NCBI GenBank assembly: GCA_965218715.1 | Contig: CBDCLY010000015.1 | Span: 78,467-142,466 of the forward strand | Reading direction: 5' to 3' | DNA: 64,000 bases | From: CBDCLY01 sp965218715 | Lineage (GTDB): Bacteria; Bacteroidota; Bacteroidia; Flavobacteriales_E; Vicingaceae | Shown here: piece by piece, positions 52,266 through 61,101 of the stretch | How the letters are laid out: the number at the start of each line of letters is the position of its first letter | Position numbering within the stretch: the stretch's first letter is position 1 | The notes under the pieces: model-generated | What the model was told of the DNA's origin: nothing | Database searches by the model: none | Seen by the model: only the letters and a program-made list of their open reading frames with translations | Program-made: the position numbers and the translations under genes

Positions 52266-53228
52266 ATGAAGGTAATAATCGATTTTTTACGACTGATTAG
52301 GTTCCCCAACCTGTTCATTATCTTTTTAACCCAGTACGCTATTCGTTTTGGAATTATTCAACCGTTTTTTACTCAGGTTGATTATCAGTTGTTCATGAAT
52401 GAGCAATTATTTTTCATGTTGGCTCTAGCGACGGTTTTAATTGCAGCTGCAGGTTATATCATTAACGATTACTTTGATGTAAAACTTGACTTAATCAATA
52501 AACCTAAACAACTCATCATTGGTAAAAGCATAAAAAGAAGATTTGCAATCCTTTGGCACATTATTTTAAATTTTTTCGGAATTGGTTTAGCCGCCTTGGT
52601 GGCTTGGAGAATTGGACATCCATGGCTAGTTCTAATACAAATTGGGAGTGCAGCCTTCCTATGGTATTATTCGGTTAGCTTCAAAAAACAAGTTTTAGTA
52701 GGAAATTTTATAGTAGCCCTTTTAACTGCAATGGTACCATTTACTGCTGCATATTATGAGATTGCTGTGATGTATGATCAAATTGGTGAACATTACAACG
52801 ACAATATTGGAACAATGCTCTTTAGCATAAAATACCTTTTGTATTGGGTAATTGGTTACAGTGCATTTGCCTTTTTACTTACACTCATCAGAGAAATAGT
52901 AAAGGACATTGAAGACATCGAAGGAGACCAAGCATTTAACTGCAAAACTTTACCCATTGTATTTGGAATTACAAGCGCAAAACGATTTGCAAGTGGAGTG
53001 GCCATATTTACCTTACTTTGGATCCTGTTCATCGAATTGGTTCAGTTTCTCACTGGGGATTACATTTCTCTGACATATTTCATCCTTTTACTTAGCCTTC
53101 CTTTAATTTCTGTTGTTATTTTACTTGTTAAAGCACAAACAAAAAGGCACTTCTTTATCATTAGTCAGCTAATAAAAGTGATTATGCTTTTAGGCATCTT
53201 GTATACAGGAATAATTTATCTTTTTTAA
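52266..53228 (+). CDS. UbiA family prenyltransferase (GGGP prenyltransferase-like)
   Basis: A 320-residue membrane prenyltransferase with about eight helices. The first aspartate motif is N67-D68-Y-F-D71-V-K-L-D75 (INDYFDVKLDLINKP), the second DIEDIEGDQ (about 208-216). The family includes MenA, UbiA, COX10-type and archaeal geranylgeranylglycerol-phosphate prenyltransferases; length and the REIVKDIEDIEGD text are closest to the last group as annotated in Bacteroidota. The acceptor is not established. The Maf gene starts one base after it. Confidence 0.83.
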   Translation: MKVIIDFLRLIRFPNLFIIFLTQYAIRFGIIQPFFTQVDYQLFMNEQLFFMLALATVLIAAAGYIINDYFDVKLDLINKPKQLIIGKSIKRRFAILWHIILNFFGIGLAALVAWRIGHPWLVLIQIGSAAFLWYYSVSFKKQVLVGNFIVALLTAMVPFTAAYYEIAVMYDQIGEHYNDNIGTMLFSIKYLLYWVIGYSAFAFLLTLIREIVKDIEDIEGDQAFNCKTLPIVFGITSAKRFASGVAIFTLLWILFIELVQFLTGDYISLTYFILLLSLPLISVVILLVKAQTKRHFFIISQLIKVIMLLGILYTGIIYLF

Positions 53229-53229
53229 A

Positions 53230-53832
53230 ATGAGGCCTTACCCCTATTCCATTATTCTTGGTTCAGCTTCTCCACGACGAAAAGATATATTGAGTCAGTT
53301 GAATTATCAGTTCAAGCAAATCAGTCTTGATGTGAATGAAGAATACCCAAAATCATTGCCATCAGTCGAAATAGCAGAATACCTTAGCAGGAAAAAAGCA
53401 AAAGCTTATCAAGAGCAATTATTGAGCAATGAATTATTAATTACTGCCGACACAACGGTTTGCTTATTGGATAAAGTGTTGAATAAACCATCAGATGAAA
53501 AAGAAGCATTTGAAATGCTTTCCCTATTATCAGGGAAAGAGCACAAGGTGGTTTCTGGTGTTTGTTTAAGCACAAAAGCAAATGTGATCTCATTTTCGGT
53601 TTCCACGAAAGTCGTTTTCAAAGAATTAAGCAAAGAAGAGATTCTATTTTACATCAAGAATTATCAACCATTCGACAAGGCAGGTGCCTATGGAATCCAA
53701 GAATGGATCGGTTTAATAGGAGTGAAAAAGATAGAAGGTTCCTATTTTAATGTTATGGGGCTTCCAAGTTTTGCCTTGGAAGAAGCGCTTTGCAGCTTTA
53801 TGAAAACCTTTCCATATAGCTCTGTAGAATAA
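53230..53832 (+). CDS. Maf-like nucleotide pyrophosphatase
   Basis: A 200-residue Maf/HAM1-fold protein: LGSASPRRKDIL (10-21), EYPKSLP, SRKKAKAY, TADTTVCLLD and FSLLSGKEHKVVSGVCL (about 90-105) are the usual motifs, with YQPFDKAGAYGIQEW near the C-terminus. It hydrolyses non-canonical or modified nucleoside triphosphates (dTTP/UTP class by motif) and affects septum formation. It converges with ruvX, overlapping 35 bases. Confidence 0.9.
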   Translation: MRPYPYSIILGSASPRRKDILSQLNYQFKQISLDVNEEYPKSLPSVEIAEYLSRKKAKAYQEQLLSNELLITADTTVCLLDKVLNKPSDEKEAFEMLSLLSGKEHKVVSGVCLSTKANVISFSVSTKVVFKELSKEEILFYIKNYQPFDKAGAYGIQEWIGLIGVKKIEGSYFNVMGLPSFALEEALCSFMKTFPYSSVE

Positions 53833-54211
53833 GAGTTGCACTCACTTTGTCTACCAAAGCCTTATCCTTTCTTTTCTTCTTGCCAATTCCGCTTTCTATA
53901 ATTGTTCTGCTTGCCATTTTAGAGGTAAATCGCTCATCTTGTCTTTGGATATCAATGTGAGAAAAGTTCTTTCCAAACCATTCGATAAACTTTTGAATTT
54001 CAAGTTCAATGCTAGATTCTTCACCATGAAGCCTTAAGGCATGACCAATAATTATGGTTTCCACTTCTTCATTTTTAAGAAAATTTACCAGAAAACTTTT
54101 TAATGATTTAGTTTCTATGGTATCAAGTCCACTTGCGATAATTTGCAAACTATCAGTTATGGCCAAACCGGTCCTTTTTGATCCATAATCCAATGCCAAC
54201 AACTTCTTCAT
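53798..54211 (-). CDS. Putative Holliday junction resolvase RuvX/YqgF
   Basis: A 137-residue RNase H-fold protein: ALDYGSKRTGLAITD (6-20), IIGHALRLHGEES and QDERFTSKMASR. YqgF/RuvX has a role in pre-16S rRNA processing as well as proposed resolvase activity. The acids D7 and D97-E98 (QDERF) are in the expected positions. A TAnnTTTG box lies four bases before the ATG. Confidence 0.9.
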   Translation of the reverse strand: MKKLLALDYGSKRTGLAITDSLQIIASGLDTIETKSLKSFLVNFLKNEEVETIIIGHALRLHGEESSIELEIQKFIEWFGKNFSHIDIQRQDERFTSKMASRTIIESGIGKKKRKDKALVDKVSATLILQSYMERFS

Positions 54212-54215
54212 ACTG

Positions 54216-54223
54216 CAAAAGTA
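54216..54223 (-). promoter_or_regulatory. -7 box abutting ruvX
   Basis: The minus strand reads TACTTTTG, a TAnnTTTG match, four bases before the start. No -33 element seen. Confidence 0.4.
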
Positions 54224-54327
54224 GGACTAATTCATGCATGCATTATTTCTATTTTTTTTTAAAAAGATGAAAACAAAATCGGCTGTTGTAGGTCTTATAA
54301 GTAAATTTGGAAACTAAAGAAAAATCA

Positions 54328-55536
54328 ATGGGATTAGATCGAATAGAAGATGCAATTGAAGCTGTAAAGAACGGTGAAATCATCATTGTTGTAGACGATG
54401 AGGATCGTGAGAATGAAGGTGACTTTTTAATTGCAGCAGAAAAAGTTAATACACAAGTGATCAATTTCATGGCAACTCATGGAAGAGGATTGATTTGTGC
54501 CCCATTGGTAGAAGATCGTTGTGATGAACTTGGTTTAGACCTTATGGTTCAGCAAAATACTGCAACCTTTGAAACTCCATTTACTGTTTCAATTGATTTA
54601 ATTGGCCATGGCACCACTACAGGAATTTCTGCAAGTGATAGAGCAAAGACCGTCTTAGCCCTAGTAAACCCAGAAACCAAAGCTAGTGAATTGGGTAAAC
54701 CTGGACACATTTTCCCATTGCGAGCAAAAAAAGGTGGTGTACTTAGACGAGCCGGACATACAGAAGCCGCTATTGATTTTGCTCGATTGGCGGGAATGCA
54801 GCCAGCTGGAGTTATTGTGGAGATAATGAATGAGGATGGAACGATGGCAAGATTGCCAGAATTGAAGGAGATTGCTGAAAAGTTCCAGTTAAAGTTAGTT
54901 TCCATCAAAGATTTAATTGCTTACAGAATCAAGCATGAATCTTTGATTGAGAAAAATGCCATGGTAAACCTACCTACTGAATATGGAAACTTTGATTTGG
55001 TCCATTTCACGCAGAAAACAAATAATCAAGAGCATTTAGCCTTAATAAAAGGAGAATGGAATGCTGAAGATCCTATCCTTGTGAGGGTTCATTCTTCTTG
55101 CATGACTGGAGACATTTTTGGGTCTTGCAGATGTGATTGTGGTCCTCAGTTGCAAGAATCGATGCGAATGATTGAAGAAGAAGGAAAAGGAGTAATTGTT
55201 TACATGAACCAAGAAGGAAGAGGAATTGGTTTGCTTAACAAACTCAAAGCATATGAACTACAAGAACAAGGTCTAGATACTGTTGAAGCCAATTTGCAAT
55301 TGGGTTTTAAAATGGATGATAGGGATTATGGGATAGGCGCACAAATCTTAAGAGAACTTGGAGTGGGAAAAATGAGATTGATGTCCAATAACCCTAAGAA
55401 ACGCACCGGTTTAATAGGATATGGTCTAGAAATAATGGAAAATGTTTCTTTAGAAATTGCCTCAAATGAGCACAATGAAAGCTATTTGAAAACCAAGAAG
55501 GATAAAATGGGCCATTCCTTAAAATTGAATACCTAG
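54328..55536 (+). CDS. ribBA: Bifunctional DHBP synthase / GTP cyclohydrolase II
   Basis: A 402-residue fusion. The RibB half (about 1-200) has DDEDRENEGDFLIAAE and GHTEAAIDFARLAG; the RibA half (about 206-400) has the zinc-ligand cysteines in HSSCMTGDIFGSCRCDCG, MNQEGRGIGLLNKLKAYELQ and RDYGIGAQILRELGV. It makes both precursors of riboflavin. The ATG at 54328 is preferred to a TTG seven codons earlier; TAAATTTG at 54302-54309 is a possible -7 box. Confidence 0.95.
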   Translation: MGLDRIEDAIEAVKNGEIIIVVDDEDRENEGDFLIAAEKVNTQVINFMATHGRGLICAPLVEDRCDELGLDLMVQQNTATFETPFTVSIDLIGHGTTTGISASDRAKTVLALVNPETKASELGKPGHIFPLRAKKGGVLRRAGHTEAAIDFARLAGMQPAGVIVEIMNEDGTMARLPELKEIAEKFQLKLVSIKDLIAYRIKHESLIEKNAMVNLPTEYGNFDLVHFTQKTNNQEHLALIKGEWNAEDPILVRVHSSCMTGDIFGSCRCDCGPQLQESMRMIEEEGKGVIVYMNQEGRGIGLLNKLKAYELQEQGLDTVEANLQLGFKMDDRDYGIGAQILRELGVGKMRLMSNNPKKRTGLIGYGLEIMENVSLEIASNEHNESYLKTKKDKMGHSLKLNT

Positions 55537-55572
55537 GTCACTAATTGGCATAGGGTATTAGTATAATGCCAA

Positions 55573-56679
55573 TTGAAAAAAGTAAAATTAATATCCAAAC
55601 TGCTTTTTGCAGTGAACATTCTGGTAGGAATTTCCTTGCTTCTTGCCTATGTTGCTCCAACAATTAGCCCAAATAAATTTTGGCCCTTGGCCTTTTTTGG
55701 TTTGGCTTTCCCTTACACCATGTTGTGTAATGTTGCATTTGTTCTTCTTTGGGCATTTAGAGCAAATCCTCGCTTTCTCTTTTCCTTGATCATATTAATA
55801 TTAGGTTACAAAACTTATCCGGCCTATTTCCAACTAAATTTGGATGAACCTGACATTAATGAGAAAGAGTTTAAAGTGCTATCCTTTAATGTGCGTGTGT
55901 TCGATTTGTATTTATGGTCTGAAGAGAAGTCGACGAGAAATAAAATATTTGATTTCTTAAATGATGAACAAGCAGATGTGCTTTGCCTTCAAGAGTTTTA
56001 CCAAACAGATACTGTTGTTAACAAATATGATTTTAAAACACTCGACACCCTAAAACAATTTTTAAAAACCAAGAATTACCATGTTGAGTACACTACTGAA
56101 TTAAGAGGAACCGACCATTGGGGAATAATTACTTTCAGCAAATACCCCATTGTTGGGAAAGGGATTGTTCCATTTGCACTTAAAGACGATAACATTTGCA
56201 TCTTTACAGACATCAATAAGGACGGTCGCACAATTCGTGTATACAATGCCCATCTTGCATCCATAAAACTGGATAAGCATGATTATAAAGCCATGCAAAA
56301 GATCAATGAAAATAAATATTCAGAAAATTTCGATCGTGAATTTTTAATGATTGAGAAAATCCGTTATGGATTCGAGCGAAGGGCCTACCAAGCAGATTCC
56401 ATTGCAAAAAGTATTCGTAATTCGCCCTATCCAGTTATTTTATGCGGCGATTTTAACGACACCCCTTCTTCTTATGCCTATCAAAACATCAAAGGTGATT
56501 TGCTAGATGCTTATATTGGTGCAGGAAGCGGCTTAGGAAGAACTTATATAGGTGAATTTCCTTCTTATCGCATCGATTACATTTTCCATGATTCAGTATT
56601 TAAAGCAATTGACTACCAAACTCATCCACATAAACTTTCTGATCATCATCCCATCAGCTCAAGGTTGATTCTGCGTTAA
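55573..56679 (+). CDS. Membrane-anchored endonuclease/exonuclease/phosphatase family protein
   Basis: A 368-residue protein with an N-terminal membrane part of two to three helices (about 7-80, VNILVGISLLLAYVAP) and an EEP domain from about 100: FKVLSFNVRVFD, DVLCLQEFY (metal Glu), GIITFSKYPI, YNAHLASIK, ILCGDFNDTPSSY and LSDHHPISS. The domain cleaves phosphodiesters or phosphomonoesters in diverse substrates; which applies here is unknown. Translation probably starts at TTG at 55573; an ATG seven bases upstream is out of frame. Confidence 0.83.
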   Translation: MKKVKLISKLLFAVNILVGISLLLAYVAPTISPNKFWPLAFFGLAFPYTMLCNVAFVLLWAFRANPRFLFSLIILILGYKTYPAYFQLNLDEPDINEKEFKVLSFNVRVFDLYLWSEEKSTRNKIFDFLNDEQADVLCLQEFYQTDTVVNKYDFKTLDTLKQFLKTKNYHVEYTTELRGTDHWGIITFSKYPIVGKGIVPFALKDDNICIFTDINKDGRTIRVYNAHLASIKLDKHDYKAMQKINENKYSENFDREFLMIEKIRYGFERRAYQADSIAKSIRNSPYPVILCGDFNDTPSSYAYQNIKGDLLDAYIGAGSGLGRTYIGEFPSYRIDYIFHDSVFKAIDYQTHPHKLSDHHPISSRLILR

Positions 56680-56758
56680 AACACAATATCCTTGAAAAAT
56701 GCCGTTCATCCAATCTGAAAAACATTTTGGCCATTTAAGGCTAATTTGGACCTAGCTT

Positions 56759-57439
56759 ATGATTAAACTGAATAATATCAATAAGTCTTATCCAATGGGT
56801 AAGAACAAATTGCACGTCTTAAAAGGAATAAATGCTCACATTAAACAGGGCGAAATGGTTTCGATAATGGGTTCTTCAGGATCTGGGAAATCTACTCTTC
56901 TTAATATTCTTGGAATGCTAGACAATTACGATCAAGGTGAATACATTTTGAATGGTAATTTAATCCAAGACCTAAGCGAAACAAAAGCGGCCCAATACCG
57001 AAATAAATTTCTGGGATTTGTGTTCCAATCTTTTAATTTGATTTCGTTTAAAAATGCAATGGAAAATGTTGCCTTGCCTCTTTATTATAAAAAAGTAAAG
57101 CGAAAAGAACGCAACAAATTGGCCTTAGAATATTTAGACAAAGTTGGGCTAAAAGATTGGGCCATGCACTTGCCCAATGAATTATCTGGCGGTCAAAAAC
57201 AAAGGGTTGCCATTGCAAGAGCATTGATTAGTCAGCCTAAGGTTTTGTTAGCAGATGAGCCTACTGGTGCACTAGACACCACAACTTCTTATGAGGTAAT
57301 GAAACTGCTAAAAAGCATTAATGAAGAAGGCATCACAGTGGTTATCGTTACTCATGAACAAGACATCGCTGAATTAACAGATCGAGTTATTCGATTAAAG
57401 GATGGACTAATTATCTCTGAGGAGGTGGCCAATGTTTGA
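56759..57439 (+). CDS. MacB/LolD-type ABC ATPase
   Basis: A 226-residue ATPase with Walker A MGSSGSGKSTLL, Q-loop FVFQSFNLI, signature LSGGQKQRVAIARAL and Walker B LLADEPTGALD, with H-loop TH. The class works in trans-envelope extraction or export of lipoproteins and small molecules (LolD, MacB). It overlaps the first permease gene by eight bases. Confidence 0.9.
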   Translation: MIKLNNINKSYPMGKNKLHVLKGINAHIKQGEMVSIMGSSGSGKSTLLNILGMLDNYDQGEYILNGNLIQDLSETKAAQYRNKFLGFVFQSFNLISFKNAMENVALPLYYKKVKRKERNKLALEYLDKVGLKDWAMHLPNELSGGQKQRVAIARALISQPKVLLADEPTGALDTTTSYEVMKLLKSINEEGITVVIVTHEQDIAELTDRVIRLKDGLIISEEVANV

Positions 57440-58664
57440 TCGGGATAAATGGCAGGAAATATTCCATACCATAAGCAACAATAAGCTAAGAACCTTTTTA
57501 ACTGGTTTTAGTGTTGCTTGGGGAATTTTCATGCTCATTATTCTGTTGGGATCAGGAACTGGCTTAAGAAATGGTGTAAAGGAACAATTCAACGACACGG
57601 CCACCAATAGCATTTGGGTATTTAGTGGACAAACAAGTGAGCCCTATCAAGGCATGAAACCTGGAAGGTACATTCGCTTCAACAATGCGGACTACGATTG
57701 GGTCGACAATCATTTTGAAGATGCCAAAGAAACCAGTGGTCGATTTTATCTAGGCGGAACAGATGTTAGTTATGGAACGAATAACGGCACTTTTCAAATT
57801 AGAACAGTTCACCCAGGACATCAATTCATTGAAAAAACGCTGACCGTTAAAGGAAGGTTCCTAAACGAGATTGATCAAAAGGAAAAGAGAAAAGTGGCCT
57901 CTATTGGAACTTTAGTAAAGCAAGCCTTATTCAAAGACGAAGATGCAATAGGAAAATACATTCAGATCAATGGGATCCCCTTTAAAGTCATAGGAATCTT
58001 TGAAGATGAAGGTGGAGAAAATGAACAAGAGATTCTTTACTTGCCTATTTCTACTGCTCAAATGGTGTTTAATGGAGGTGATCGTGTAGACATGTTCATG
58101 TTTAACATTGAGGAAGATGCTGGTGTTGAAGAAAGTAAAGTGATTGAAGCCAAGGTTAGAAAAAAGATGGCTGAGATCCATCACTTTAATCCTGACGACG
58201 ATAGAGCCATTCGATTTTGGAATAATGTGGAAGATTTTCTGCAAGTTCAAGGTTTGTTTAATGGCATAGATGCATTCATCTGGATCATTGGAATCATGAC
58301 CATAATTGCTGGTATTGTTGGCATCAGTAATATCATGATGATTGTTGTGAAAGAAAGAACCAAAGAAATTGGAATCAGAAAGGCCTTAGGAGCAACTCCG
58401 CTTTCAATCATTTCATTGGTAATGATGGAATCCATTTTAATCACTTCTGTGTCAGGTTACATTGGCTTGGTTCTAGGAGTTGGTTTGGTGGAACTGGTGA
58501 GCGGTGTTATGCCTCCCTCCGACTTTTTCAGAAACCCAGAAATAGATTTTCAAGTAGCCATAACTGCTACAGTAATGTTAATCAGTGCAGGAACAATAGC
58601 TGGACTGATACCTGCTAGAAAAGCAGCATCAATTCGACCAATAGTAGCCTTAAGAGACGAATAA
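57432..58664 (+). CDS. ABC permease, MacB/FtsX type (first of a pair)
   Basis: A 410-residue permease with four membrane helices (one near residue 28-48, three in the C-terminal FtsX domain at about 280-400) and a large extracytoplasmic MacB_PCD domain between. The start reads MFDRDKWQEIFHTISNNKLR and the end LIPARKAASIRPIVALRDE. It is a paralogue of the following gene, and together they would form the transmembrane heterodimer. Their separation is one base. Confidence 0.88.
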   Translation: MFDRDKWQEIFHTISNNKLRTFLTGFSVAWGIFMLIILLGSGTGLRNGVKEQFNDTATNSIWVFSGQTSEPYQGMKPGRYIRFNNADYDWVDNHFEDAKETSGRFYLGGTDVSYGTNNGTFQIRTVHPGHQFIEKTLTVKGRFLNEIDQKEKRKVASIGTLVKQALFKDEDAIGKYIQINGIPFKVIGIFEDEGGENEQEILYLPISTAQMVFNGGDRVDMFMFNIEEDAGVEESKVIEAKVRKKMAEIHHFNPDDDRAIRFWNNVEDFLQVQGLFNGIDAFIWIIGIMTIIAGIVGISNIMMIVVKERTKEIGIRKALGATPLSIISLVMMESILITSVSGYIGLVLGVGLVELVSGVMPPSDFFRNPEIDFQVAITATVMLISAGTIAGLIPARKAASIRPIVALRDE

Positions 58665-58665
58665 T

Positions 58666-59925
58666 ATGTTTGATTCAGATAAATGGCAAGAAATATTTAA
58701 CTCCCTCGGTAAAAACAAACTGAGGACTACCCTAACGGCATTTGGTGTCTTCTGGGGAATATTTATGTTGATTATCATGTTGGGATCTGGAAATGGACTC
58801 CAAAATGGAGTTACTAAAAACTTTGGAGGCACTGCCACAAATTCTGTTTTCATTTGGACACAAAGAACAAGTGTCCCTTTTGCTGGTCTACCGAAAGGAA
58901 GAAGGTTTAACATGCGAAATGAAGACATTGAGGTGATTAGAGCTGAAGTTCCAGAATTGGATAAACTTGCCCCAAGGAATCAATTGAGAGGTTACCAAGG
59001 AGGTAACAATGTAAGCTATGGGACTAAGTCAGGTGCATTTTCCGTAATGGGCGATTATCCTGATGTTTCAGCAATTACCCCTATGGAAATTTTGAGTGGT
59101 AGATTTCTAAACCAGTTTGACATTAAAGACAAACGAAAGGTGGTGGTAATTGGCACCAATGTAAGGGATGTCCTCTTTGGAGAGACCGACCCCATCGAAA
59201 AGTATGTAAAGATAAATGGGGTTTATTTTAAAGTTGTTGGGGTTTGGAAAACGAAAAAAAGTGGAAACCAAGGTGAGAGAGATACGCAGACCTTGTACAT
59301 CCCATTTACCACCTTCCAGAAGGCCTTCAATTATGGGAACATTGTCGGTTGGATTGCTGCAACTGCCAAACCAGAAGCATCAGCAGTAGCACTAGAAGAA
59401 AAAGTCATCAGAATTTTAAAAGAGCGACATAAAATTGCTCCAGAAGACGATAGAGCCTTTGGTTCTTTTAATGCGCAAGAAGCATTTGAAAGAATGAATG
59501 GACTGTTTGGGGGAATTTCCATGTTAATTTGGGTAGTAGGAACTGGAACTTTAATTGCTGGTGTAATTGGCGTTAGTAATATCATGCTGATCATTGTAAA
59601 GGAACGAACAAAGGAGATTGGAGTTAGAAGAGCCATTGGAGCAAGTCCGTGGAACATCATTTCGCAAATCATGTTAGAATCTATATTCCTTACTTCCTTG
59701 GCCGGCTACTTCGGACTGCTTTTAGGCGTTTTTGTGACAGAAATGGCTGCTCAAGCAATGGGATCAAATCCTTCTGATGATAGTATGTTTACCAACCCCA
59801 CCATTGATTTAGAAATTGCAATCACCGCATTAATCGTATTAATCGTTTCCGGAGCATTTGCCGGATTAATCCCTGCAAGAAAAGCAGTAAAAATTAAACC
59901 AATAGAAGCATTAAGAACAGAATAA
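58666..59925 (+). CDS. ABC permease, MacB/FtsX type (second of a pair)
   Basis: A 419-residue paralogue of the upstream permease, beginning MFDSDKWQEIFNSLGKNKLR and ending LIPARKAVKIKPIEALRTE, with the same four-helix topology and an extracytoplasmic domain of similar size. The duplicated start and end make tandem duplication and divergence likely. It is followed by the adaptor gene after seven bases. Confidence 0.88.
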   Translation: MFDSDKWQEIFNSLGKNKLRTTLTAFGVFWGIFMLIIMLGSGNGLQNGVTKNFGGTATNSVFIWTQRTSVPFAGLPKGRRFNMRNEDIEVIRAEVPELDKLAPRNQLRGYQGGNNVSYGTKSGAFSVMGDYPDVSAITPMEILSGRFLNQFDIKDKRKVVVIGTNVRDVLFGETDPIEKYVKINGVYFKVVGVWKTKKSGNQGERDTQTLYIPFTTFQKAFNYGNIVGWIAATAKPEASAVALEEKVIRILKERHKIAPEDDRAFGSFNAQEAFERMNGLFGGISMLIWVVGTGTLIAGVIGVSNIMLIIVKERTKEIGVRRAIGASPWNIISQIMLESIFLTSLAGYFGLLLGVFVTEMAAQAMGSNPSDDSMFTNPTIDLEIAITALIVLIVSGAFAGLIPARKAVKIKPIEALRTE

Positions 59926-59932
59926 ATATCCT

Positions 59933-61057
59933 ATGAAAAAGTTTTTTAAAATAGTAATCGCAGTTGTATTGTTAGCTGCATTTGTTGGAACCATTTACTT
60001 CCTATATTCCAAATCTGAAGAAAAGCCTATTGTTTTTGAGTCAACAACCACACTAAAAACCGACATCATTAAAAAGACGGTAGCTACTGGATCGGTTGTT
60101 CCAAGAAAGGAAATTGAGATAAAACCACAAGTTTCTGGAATCATTGATGAAATCTATGTTGAGGCTGGAACCATGGTGGAGAAAAATCAAGCCATTGCCA
60201 AAGTGAAAATTATTCCAAACATGCTTAGCCTAAACAATGCAGAAAACAGGTTGAGGCAAGCGAAAATTGGTTTAGAAAATGCCCAATTGGATTTGGATAG
60301 GAACAAAACCCTTAAAGACAAAAAGGTAATTGCTGATGCAGATTTTCAGGCTATAGAAATCGCTTTTAGAACCGCTCAAGAAGAATTTAAGGCAGCCACA
60401 GACAATTTAGAATTGATAAAAAAAGGCGAGACATCAAACAATAGAAGCGCAACCAATAGGGTAATTCGTTCAACAATTGCAGGAATGGTACTTGATGTTC
60501 CTGTTGAAGAAGGGAATTCAGTGATCGAAGCCAATACCATGAATGATGGAACCACCGTTGCCTCTGTTGCAGACATGAACGATCTAGTTTTCGAAGGAAA
60601 AGTAGATGAATCTGAAGTTGGAAAAATAAAAGAAGGAATGCAACTCATTTTAAAGATTGGAGCCATTGAGGATGAAACCTTTGAGGCCGTCTTAGAATAC
60701 ATTTCGCCTAAAGGAATTGAAGAAGATGGGGCGATTCAATTTGAAATTAAAGCAGCAGTTGTTTTAAAAGAAGATCAATTCATACGAGCAGGATACAGTG
60801 CCAATGCTGACATCGTTTTGGATAAAAGAGAACAAGTGCTCGCCATTCCTGAATCTTTATTGCAATTTGATAATGATTCGGCTTATGTTGAATTGGAAAC
60901 CGGTGATCAAGAATATGAAAAACGCTATGTTGAAACAGGTTTATCTGATGGGATAAACATAGAATTGATCAGTGGTGTAGAAGAAAGTGATAAGTTCAAA
61001 TTATGGAATTTATCTCCTGGAATTGATCAGGATGAAAATCCAGGCGGAAGGCGATAA
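59933..61057 (+). CDS. Periplasmic adaptor (HlyD/MacA family)
   Basis: A 374-residue membrane-fusion protein: an N-terminal anchor helix (about 5-25), a barrel-sandwich lipoyl-type half (GSVVPRKEIEIKPQVSGIIDEIYVEAGTMVEKNQ), a coiled-coil hairpin (about 100-160) and C-terminal beta-barrel. It should link the ABC permease pair to an outer membrane channel. No TolC-type gene is in the window, so the channel is encoded elsewhere. Confidence 0.88.
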   Translation: MKKFFKIVIAVVLLAAFVGTIYFLYSKSEEKPIVFESTTTLKTDIIKKTVATGSVVPRKEIEIKPQVSGIIDEIYVEAGTMVEKNQAIAKVKIIPNMLSLNNAENRLRQAKIGLENAQLDLDRNKTLKDKKVIADADFQAIEIAFRTAQEEFKAATDNLELIKKGETSNNRSATNRVIRSTIAGMVLDVPVEEGNSVIEANTMNDGTTVASVADMNDLVFEGKVDESEVGKIKEGMQLILKIGAIEDETFEAVLEYISPKGIEEDGAIQFEIKAAVVLKEDQFIRAGYSANADIVLDKREQVLAIPESLLQFDNDSAYVELETGDQEYEKRYVETGLSDGINIELISGVEESDKFKLWNLSPGIDQDENPGGRR

Positions 61058-61101
61058 CCCTTATTGAGAGTTAGCATTGATGTTGGTAATATCAATAAAG
61101 T

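Noticed and set aside
52028..52300. A 90-residue plus-strand open frame running into the UbiA gene
   Set aside because: It lies antisense to the M61 peptidase start and crosses the promoter region; no homology features.
54549..54908. A 119-residue minus-strand open frame within ribBA
   Set aside because: It overlaps the strongly conserved ribBA coding sequence and has no recognisable family text.
59331..59672. A 113-residue minus-strand open frame within the second permease gene
   Set aside because: It is the antisense of the conserved FtsX-domain coding region and of low complexity.
61058..61101. Weak inverted repeat (ATTGAT ... ATCAAT) between the adaptor and NDH-2 genes as a terminator
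   Set aside because: Only six base pairs, AT-rich and without a T run on either strand.
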